Source: Lumbricus terrestris
Lineage: Eukaryota; Annelida; Clitellata; Crassiclitellata; Lumbricidae
Length of the DNA stretch: 64,000 nucleotides
Direction: 5' to 3'
Assembly: GCA_949752735.1 (NCBI GenBank)
Contig: OX457052.1
Location: forward strand, 33,789,344 to 33,853,343
Part shown: piece by piece, positions 56,801 through 64,000 of the stretch
How the letters are laid out: the number at the start of each line of letters is the position of its first letter
Position numbering within the stretch: position 1 is the first letter of the stretch
Translations under genes and position numbers: made by a program
The notes under the pieces: generated by a model
Seen by the model: only the letters and a program-made list of their open reading frames with translations
What the model was told of the DNA's origin: nothing
Database searches by the model: none

Positions 56801-59800
56801 CAATTGTATATGCTTTTAGTTAGTTAAATTTTAGCTTCGTGGCCCCCTAATGTCCTTCAACTAAGAACAAGTGGCCCTCATATCCTCCAACTTAGAAGAA
56901 GTGGCCCTATAGCCAAAAAAGGACCACTGGTCTACTGCCTACTTTACCTTATGAACTCTGCCGCTGTTCGTTCTTTGGCAGTGCCAGTCCCAAGTCTGGA
57001 GAAAGGAGGAGGGCAATACAAATCATCGTTGGTAGGAAAAAGTGTGTTAAACAGCAACAAGAAGCAATAATGCCCTGCCAACAATAATTATTCAGAATTT
57101 TGAATATCTTTGCATAATTTAACTTTTCGACCTAATGAAAAACTCCCATGACCCTGACCTGCTGAAATTGTTTGACTGGCGCCTCCACTGGTCTGCAGAT
57201 AATTCATTCGGACATTTAAATAGCGCTCCTTCAAGAAAAAAAACTACTCAGAGGCACTTAAGAACGATCATTGTGTGGACGTTATTTTAGGGTCCTGCCT
57301 CCCACGATTGTTGACCTACTGACCTTCGGGGCGTAGGGTGAGATGCTGCAGACGTCCTGGAAGTCGATGGATTCCGTTCGTTGGAAGAATCGGTGTTTAT
57401 AGATGAGATCCTTCATCACCTCGCCCTCCTTCTTGCCCATCGTCACACCTTTGTACTTGCTCTCGTCCAGATTGCTCGCACGAATGAAGTCCGGATCGGT
57501 TATCAGGTTGGCCTTGTCGTCGAACAAATAACACCTGAACAGGTGAGAATTTAAACTATCGTCACCAGGTGAACTAACGAGGCATCAATAACACCTGAAC
57601 AGGTGAGGAGTAGTTTAAACGATCACCAGGTGAACTAACGAGGCATCAAAAAGAGGTGACAGAAAAAAGAAAAATATCTCCACAGGTGAAAAAGAAATCG
57701 ATTACAACAATAAGGATGCTGTGGAAAATTAATGTCCTGCAACTTACAATAACAATAACCGTTTGAAATTGATAGCAAGTAACAATAATAACACCAACAA
57801 CTCCAATAATAGTAATAATGATACTAACAATAATAATTATAATAACAATAGCGTTAATAATAATCTTTAAACAATAATAAAATAACATTAACAGTAGAAA
57901 CTAGCAATAATAATAATTTCAATAAAATAGCAATAATACTATTAACACACAAGAGGAACAAGCTTTTATCCCCAGCACATTGTCATCATAATCCAATGTT
58001 CCAAAGCCGTTGCCTTCCCAGACTCCCTGACTTCACCAGATCTTGATGAATTCTAGCCATCTCAGAAAAATCTACGTCTTTGGATACTTCTGTTTAAATC
58101 CTGAAGGATTTTAGGAGCCTTGGGTAAAAAAAATAAAAAAGAAGTAAAATAATAAAAACAATAATAATAGTGATAACATAAACATAGAATAAAACACATA
58201 AGAGCAAGTTGCCTTGTTTCGCAGTCTGGTTCCCCGTCGGGACAGTCGTACTTCTGGCCGCACGATTTCTTGCGGTCGCTTGCTTCCATCGTTGCCATGG
58301 TGATTTCATGGAAGCGATTGTAGAGAATGTCGAGGCTGGTGACGGCCTCCACTCGCTCCGTCGCACAGCGGTGCTGGTCGCGGTTCGGCCCTGGCGCATC
58401 ACTCACGTAACAATGCCCTACAGGTGCCAGCACAAGCAATCAGTCAGTCAGGAACATGGTAAATCAGGAACATGGTAAATCAGGAATGTGGTAAATCAGG
58501 AACATGGTAAATCAGGAATGTGGTAAATCAGGAACGTGGTAAATCAGGACACAGTGCAAATCAGGAACATGGTAAATCACGACACACAGTAAATGAGGAA
58601 CATGGTAAATCACGACACACAGTAAATCAGGAACATGGCAAATCAGGAACGTGATAAATCAGGAACGTGGTAAATCAGGAACGTGGTAAATCAGGAACGT
58701 GATAAATCAGAAACATCATAAATCAGGAACGTGGTAAATCAGGAACGTGGTAAATAATGACACACAGTAAATCAGAAACATGGTAAATCAGAAACATGGT
58801 AAATCAGGAACATGGTAAATCACGACACACAGTAAATCAGGAACATGGTAAACTATGAGTAGCTACAACTGAAACCATGGTAGGCCAGCTGAGATAAGCA
58901 GGCAATAAACAAAAGCGTAAATCTGAGAAAATAGGGAATTGAACCCGTGACCTCTCGGTCAACAGCCAAACACACAGAACTTCAACAGTACAATAACTAC
59001 ACATTTATGTAGCCCTACTATCTAAATACCAATCAAATCGTCTCTGGGAGCAGAATTGAACCACGTACTCTGTGTGTAACAACGGAAGCGCCCTAATCAA
59101 TCGGCAACCTGGAGTGTCATGCACCCCTCTTACGTTATAAACTGTTGTGTCCCACAAAGAACAATTTGTTTTGACACACTGACTATATTATAAACTGTTT
59201 CAACCCCCCAGAGAACAATTTCCTATTGTCTTTGACAGGCAGTTGGAGACAAAGACAGAAGATGCTTAAATTACCGCTGATGCAGTCTTCGTCCTTCGTG
59301 CACGTGCAGCCTCCGGGCCACGGTCCTGTCTCGGAAACAACAAGGCACTCGTCGCTCGTCCGTGGCGTCATTCCCTCGAACAGCGCCTGGCTGATCGTGA
59401 TGATCTTTCCGACACCGGCCGAGTCCATGTAAGCCGTTGAGATGGACGTCTTCGTGGGAGAGGAATCGGCTCTCATGTACCAATCACGACTTGAAATTCA
59501 AGAGCAAAGAAGACAAGACTTAACTCTCCTCTCTCTCCCCTCCCATCCCCTTCTCTCCCTCCCTCCTTCTCTGTCTCCCTCCTTCCCTCCCAAATCTATA
59601 AGTACATATCCACTATAACACTATAGCTTCTGATTGGTAATCCCTCCTACTCATTTTCTTTTCTCAAAACCTATATCTTCTCTCGTAGCCTTGCGCGCTG
59701 GGAGTGCCTCTGAACCGTTCACCCTAGTAAAGGCACTTTATAAATGTTTTTATACAATACAATACTATTATACAGTATTGAATGGTGATATAATATGTAA

Positions 59801-62800
59801 AATCACCAGTATGTATGTCTCAGGGCAGTTTAGCAGAGTCTTCGCAAAGATGTTAATAAATTTGCAGGTGAATTAATAAAAAGCAATTTGTCAGACATTT
59901 TGCTTCGTTTCACACAGTGGCAGAAGAGGAGGTCAGCCAGCGATGAACTTACGAGGTCGGGTCATAGTTGCGTCTTGACCTGTGCGCCGGGTACGTTCTG
60001 AAGACGCCACTCCGCATTCCAACGTACGTCCACTTGACGTCGTTGATTCCGTCAAACGATCGAATTCGCCACAATTTCTCCACCGGTTGAGCGATCAGTA
60101 CATCGGCTCTAAAGAAAGACACAAACATACATACATACAAACAATGCATACATACATACAAACAATGCATACATACATGTATACATACAATGTCATACAT
60201 ACATTAGTGTGGTCCTTTATACCTGAGTTAATTAATTAATAATGAATTAATTTATTAATGCCCAAATACCAACTCCCGAGAAGTGACACACAGGAGAAAG
60301 TTGAAGATTCTTTCTTGGGGTGGACTTTGTTGGTCAGTTTCCTGCCAAAACTCCAGTCTCAAGACCACAAGCACAGAAAGTAGGAGTTTCAATTTTTAAA
60401 TTGTATGTTACTTGCTTTAGTGTCGCTTCAAGATATCTACTCAGAGGCGCTACCTAATACAGCGTGGACACTGAATCAGAGTTTCACGCTGAAACGAATG
60501 AGCAATTGCGAGTGAAGGACTTGCTTAGGGTCTGTATACGGCGGCATGCGGTGGATTTGAACTCGCAACCTTAAACTACAAGGCACTGAACATACCATTA
60601 CACGACTGCACCCCACAATTCAATGACAATGCAAGATACAACGATAATTATTTTCACCCCTCCTTCATCCAGACCTAGGGCTGGCACCGTCAGAGTATGT
60701 CACAGTAGCAGACTTAGCACATCAAGTATTTAAGAACCTCAAAACTGTCTTATTTAGCCGTGGTTCGGCCGAGAGCACTTCTGAGTAGCCTACTTGAAGA
60801 AGCACTATATAAAATATTCAAAATAAAGAAATAAATAAAATAAATAAGAGAACAGGAGATGTATTTATGGGGCGTGGTGGTGTAGTGGTGGCATTGTTGC
60901 CTTGATGCCGGAAGGTTCGAATCCACCTCAAGACGCCGCATAGGGAACTTGGGCAAGCCCTTCACTCATAATTGCTCAGCGCTTCGGCGTGAAACTCCAA
61001 TTCAGTGTTTGCTCTGTAGTCGGGAGCACCTCTGAGTAGAGAGCTTGAAGGGGCGCTATAACAAGTGTACATACAAAGAAATAAAAAAAAAGCAAATTGA
61101 GCATTTAGAAGAAAAGCCGCTCTTCCCGTACCGCAATCCCTTGACGTATCTTCCACCGTCGTCGCATCCAAGATCCTCATCTCCGCCGTTGATGTAGACG
61201 TGAGCGTCGACTGTCTTCCGCGCAAGGTCATCGTCGTAGAAGTAAGCGTTCGGATCGCAGTAGCACTTCGGAGCGAGGAAGATGCTCGAATGGAGATAGG
61301 AGACGCGAATACCGGTGAAGCGCGGCTCATTCTCTTTGACCTGACAGTAATAATAGTAATAACAATAATGATAATGACAACGAATAATGATAATGATAAC
61401 AATAATGACAATGACAACGAATAATGATAATGCCAACGAATAACGAAAATAAAAATAATTATTATTTAATAATGATATTTTCGTTTGATCTCAAACTGAC
61501 ACACCGCAGTATAACCGCAATTTATATTATGAAACGATGATCACAAGTTATTTTGACAGGAGTCAAATTTAACTGTCTGGCAGCCATGCAAGGCGCTCAT
61601 TGTGTCCTACTGCTCCGATTACCAAGGCCATCTGACGAATGGAAGCTTGAGTGGACCTTTGGGAGGGTTGTGAAAGTGATCTCGCAACCGTGCACGCTTC
61701 GTGTGCCAATAGTTTTGCCATTATCCTATTCCCCTCTCCATGAAGATCAGTCAGTAGCAGTTATAACAGTTCAGTTTGACGACCATGTGTGAAAGAAAAT
61801 ATTATTAGCATCACACTCGTCCTTTATTCAGACTTGGTACTGCCACAGTGCAAACAGTTGTAGTTAGTTGTAAGATGCAGAGGCAGCCTATCGTCGCTGC
61901 TAAACAATTTTGAAACATGTGATTGTTGTTCTGAAAGGATGAAGGAACACAATTGCGCATTTCACTTCCATATATTTATATCATCCGTTGTAAACGTTTC
62001 AGAGGTGTGCAAGTAATCAGAACAAACGATTAAGACAAAATAACCAAAGATAATCCAGTTTAAATATGGAATTGTCTAGCAACATTGTACAGGTGTCTAA
62101 GAAAATCAGTTCCTAAAACAGAGAAGGCAACGTATGACCTATATAAGCAATTTAACACATTTATGTAAGTAAGTAAGTAAGTTAGTATTTGCCTTATTAC
62201 TCCACTTTTCAACCGCACAATGGGACATACAACATTATTATAGTACATCAAAGTAATAATTGGTAATAAAAACGTTCAAATAAAATTACTACAATATTAG
62301 CATCAAACAAGTCATTTAACAACCACTAACCCAAATTTGTCACTTTTCATCATAATTTACCGGATCTTCCTCTAGCAGCTGACTATCCACACCTCGCCGA
62401 AAACTGGAAATTTCCAACATACAAAAAATGAAATGAAGTAATGTTCAGCTCCAGCAGGTGTTTAAAATGTCCTTCTTGCTATTTGAGTACCTGAAGATGA
62501 ACATTGAAGTACCTGCAGATATTCGAAGGTGCCTGGCAGTTCCTCGCGAGCAGCTTTTGAGTCGTACTCGATGAGCAGGTTGAAGTAGCTCTTCTCGTAA
62601 TGCTCCTTGTCCTGTGGTTCCTGCGCTCTCCGGAAAACCTGGAGCAAGATATAGAGGTTGGGAGGTCACTATAGAATCGCACATTCATTAGGTGCCACTA
62701 TATCTAACGACCGAGTATCAATTGATGATGCTGAGCAATTCTGAGCGTAGGACTTACTCAATGTCACTATTCAGCAACAAGATCAGAGGAAAGGACTCGG

Positions 62801-63705
62801 AACTCATATGCTCCACGTCAGCTACCATGACACAAATAGATGCAATAGAATCTCCAAATTATACAATAGCAGCAGATCTTTTATTCCACTGCTAAGCAAA
62901 CAGCTAACCGTGTAAGAATGGACATAGACCAGCGGTTCCCAACCCGTGGCCCGCGGGCCAAAAGTGGCCCACCAGGCCTAAAAAATGGCCCTCATCTCTC
63001 AAGAATTATCAAACATATATGAAGAAATTGACAATTTGGACAGGATAGAACACATAATTTTATTTTCTATTGCAAATTAGTTTATTTTGATGTCTATAAA
63101 TAGCATCAAACATTCTATTTTGAATCAATTATAACAATTTTATATGCTTATTAGTTAATTAAATTTTAGCCTTGTGGCCCCCTAATGTACGTCAACTAAG
63201 AAAAAGTGGCCCTCGTGTCCTCCAACTTAGAAAAAATGGACCGTAAGTCGCAAAAGGTTGGGAACCCCTGACATAAATCTACCGGAAAACTCTTCCTTCA
63301 GACCTCCTCCTTCCTGTATGTATTTTGTCCGTGCTGCAACAGGTTGTGCTTTGAGAATAAACGAAGATATACAATGGTAAAAACAAACTTCTTGTCTTCA
63401 AGAAGCATTGAACATGATCTTGAAGGAGATGTGCAAATCCCACCAAAATATTTTACTGGCAGTTATCAGAATGTTGTAAAAGTTATCATTAATTAAATTT
63501 GGAATGCACACACACACAAAGCAATGATGAAATGTGATAATTCAGCCACCAGAGAAGATGCTAGCAGTCAATACGATCTGATGAGGTATAATTACAATAA
63601 ACAAATACGATGACTCACTCGATCCGTGTCCGAAAGACTAAATGCAAACGCAAATTCTGAATCGTTAAGAGCTGCGTAGTAATACGTCGCAGCAATGTAT
63701 TCATT
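53847..63705 (-). CDS. Cache-domain protein of the alpha2/delta-CACHD1 family, 3' part
   Basis: These extracellular membrane-anchored proteins act as auxiliary subunits of voltage-gated calcium channels. Exons, in transcript order: 63705-63619, 62638-62513, 61340-61132, 60108-59953, 59489-59275, 58417-58213, 57534-57324, 56496-56358, 54964-54802 and 54081-53847, all in phase, giving 581 residues. Marks are NEYIAATYYYAALNDSEFAF, FLAPKCYC, the first Cache core WTYVGMRSGVFRTYP with YDPTSRDWYMRA and GKIITISQALFEG, the second Cache start CETRCYLFDDKANLI, and ALPKTNLFLLVIEN. The VWA part must lie beyond 64000. The end NSAPLYTPAWTILFWVPVL looks like a GPI or membrane anchor signal. The YDPTS-WY segment resembles CACHD1, while FLAPKCYC and the tail resemble CACNA2D, so I give no symbol. 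The sixth exon has a GC donor. Confidence 0.85.
54305..54499. mobile_element. hAT-type MITE, CAGGGCTTTTTTTAAC start
   Basis: Ends CAGGGCTTTTTTTAA and TTAAAAACAGCCCTG with a perfect 8-bp duplication ATAGATAG (54297-54304, 54500-54507). It lies 220 bp upstream (in transcript 5'-3' sense, within the last intron) of the Cache gene's final exon. A relative is at 23066-23272. Confidence 0.9.
55805..56243. mobile_element. hAT MITE with internal 32-bp repeat expansion
   Basis: Ends CAGGGTTTAAAGTGTGG and CCACACTTTAAGCACTG with a perfect 8-bp duplication TCTGCTGC (55797-55804, 56244-56251). Inside are eight or nine units of about 32 bp (GGCGTCCAGGCACTTATTCT plus AGAAAGTTAAGG). The 175-bp relative at 5645-5819 has only two or three units. 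It lies in an intron of the Cache gene. Confidence 0.93.
56268..56335. repeat. Inverted repeat ACACCTGAACAG...CTGTTCAGGTGT
   Basis: An imperfect palindrome with arms of about 22 bp around GTTTAAACGACCTG. The arm sequence is also present in the two tandem copies at 57527-57647. Confidence 0.8.
56630..56929. mobile_element. hAT MITE, CAGTGGTCAGCC start
   Basis: The perfect 8-bp duplication GTCTACTG lies at 56622-56629 and 56930-56937. The ends are CAGTGGTCAGCC and GGACCACTG. The interior matches 62930-63270 (GACAATTTGGACAG, AACACATAATT, GTGGCCCCCTAATGT). Confidence 0.9.
57205..57262 (-). mobile_element. LINE/SINE tail fragment
   Basis: TAAATAGCGCTCCTTCAAG and CTACTCAGAGGCACTTA, inverted. Similar scraps lie at 25000-25075, 25655-25770, 55420-55480 and 19308-19420. 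Confidence 0.5.
57527..57647. repeat. 60-bp tandem duplication spanning a splice acceptor
   Basis: Two copies (57527-57586, 57587-57647) of a unit starting AATAACACCTGAACAGGTGA and ending CTAACGAGGCATC. On the minus strand each has CACCTGTTCAG|GTGTTATT, the acceptor of the seventh visible exon of the Cache gene. Confidence 0.9.
58449..58850 (+). repeat. 16-bp tandem array
   Basis: About 25 units of AGGAACATGGTAAATC, interspersed with ACGACACACAGTAAATC variants, in an intron of the Cache gene. Confidence 0.92.
59520..59592 (+). repeat. Polypyrimidine CT-rich tract
   Basis: About 70 nt of C and T only (few exceptions), intronic, just upstream (plus strand: downstream) of the exon at 59489-59275. 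Confidence 0.85.
59690..59760 (+). mobile_element. LINE 3'-tail fragment
   Basis: GCGCTGGGAGTGCCTCTGA and GGCACTTTATAAATG; a decayed 5'-truncated tail. Confidence 0.5.
60125..60205 (+). repeat. (CATA)n microsatellite
   Basis: CATACATACATACAAACAATG repeated with variants, next to the acceptor of the exon at 60108-59953. Confidence 0.9.
60403..60615 (-). mobile_element. SINE copy
   Basis: Inverted and decayed copy: GTCGCTTCAAGATATCTACT, GAGCAATTGCGAGTGAAGGA, GGATTTGAACTCGCAACC. Confidence 0.8.
60720..60845 (+). mobile_element. LINE 3'-tail fragment
   Basis: CCTCAAAACTGTCTTATTTA, GCCGAGAGCACTTCTGAGTA and CACTATATAAAATATTC, then an AAATAAATAAAATAAATAA run. Confidence 0.65.
60868..61082 (+). 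mobile_element. SINE copy, full length
   Basis: GGGGCGTGGTGGTGTAGTGG (A-box zone), GGTTCGAATCC (B box), CTTCGGCGTGAAACTCC and GAGCTTGAAGGGGCGCTATA. It ends 50 nt from the donor of the exon at 61340-61132. Confidence 0.88.
61556..61713 (+). repeat. Dispersed repeat, inverted copy of 13234-13412
   Basis: Shares TTTAACTGTCTGGCAGCCAT and GGACCTTTGGGAGGGT with the other copy; type unknown. Confidence 0.65.
62930..63270. mobile_element. hAT MITE, CAGCGGTTCCCAACC start
   Basis: Ends CAGCGGTTCCCAACCCG and GGTTGGGAACCCCTG. The flanks ACATAGAC and ACATAAAT match at 6 of 8. Third member of the family with 52497-52734 and 56630-56929, in an intron of the Cache gene. Confidence 0.85.
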
Positions 63706-64000
63706 CTGTTGGAAAAAAACACAAGACCTCAATCAAACAATTTACCAATAATCATCATCATCATCATATGTATGAATCCACCAATCTAACGTAGTTTCTT
63801 CTTCCGTTTGTACGTTATGTATGTCTTTCCGGCTAAAAGCAGAAGCGTCGTGAAATTAAAAAAAGTTCTCATGCGTATTTGTAGGTCAACACAGTCAAGA
63901 TTTTCAGCTGTCAATTCACTTTAAAATTCCGAGATACAGACATTTTAAATTTCTATGTGGTCAGTTAACGCCTGCAAATGTAAGACGCCATTCCCCCATT
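63706..64000. other. Intron of the Cache gene at the window edge
   Basis: The acceptor TTTTTTCCAACAG of the exon ending at 63705 lies here. No further upstream exon (VWA domain) is visible before the window ends. Confidence 0.5.

Noticed and set aside
58062..58212. Continuation of the Cache exon past 58213
   Set aside because: The frame reads into low-complexity Tyr/Phe sequence; the conserved join to CYLFDD requires splicing at the GC donor.
58930..59130. tRNA-like B boxes on the minus strand (GGTTCAATTCC type)
   Set aside because: Partial only, with no cloverleaf; perhaps old SINE heads, too weak to call.

Overview
This is animal nuclear DNA. Genes are split by GT-AG introns with clear acceptor tracts, the intergenic DNA is AT-rich, and there are many short transposons. 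The proteins (a ciliary IFT subunit, a centrosomal LRR protein, an HSP90 co-chaperone, an ER chaperone, a calcium-channel alpha2/delta-type Cache protein) are metazoan. Strong similarity to the human orthologues together with CR1/L2-like LINEs, tRNA-SINEs and many hAT-type MITEs suggests a marine invertebrate, possibly a deuterostome; I cannot fix the species.

Seven protein genes were rebuilt exon by exon from splice sites, reading phase and remembered family sequence. Left to right: IFT88 (+, 1952-4954; two exons); PTGES3/p23 (-, 13749-6912; seven exons seen, the tiny first exon not found); RPL18A/eL20 (+, 15440-19616; five exons); CEP72 (-, 34614-21126; fifteen exons); calreticulin (-, 43734-38366; eight exons, KDEL end); TMEM242 (+, 48219-50634; four exons); and the 3' part of an alpha2/delta or CACHD1-like Cache-domain gene (-, 63705-53847; ten exons, 5' end beyond the window). 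PTGES3 and RPL18A are divergent; IFT88 and PTGES3 converge. There is no operon logic. IFT88 and CEP72 both serve cilia/centrosomes, and PTGES3, calreticulin and RPL18A are housekeeping proteostasis or translation genes; I see no evidence that the neighbourhood is functional.

The rest is dominated by mobile DNA: a dead LINE (8048-9807) split by a TIR element; at least ten copies of one tRNA-derived SINE whose 3' tail matches the LINE 3' end; and about a dozen short TIR elements, most with visible 8-bp target duplications (hAT-like), some nested in SINEs or LINE tails. Tandem arrays lie mainly in introns.

The most interesting points are: IFT88 as a nearly intronless copy whose only intron is largely recognisable repeats; the LINE/SINE tail pairing; one intron of the Cache gene with a GC donor and a duplicated acceptor; a hAT MITE with an internal 32-bp amplification; an exact ERSE-II match upstream of calreticulin; and an open reading frame continuing 46 codons past the CEP72 stop. 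No new enzymatic or defence system was found.
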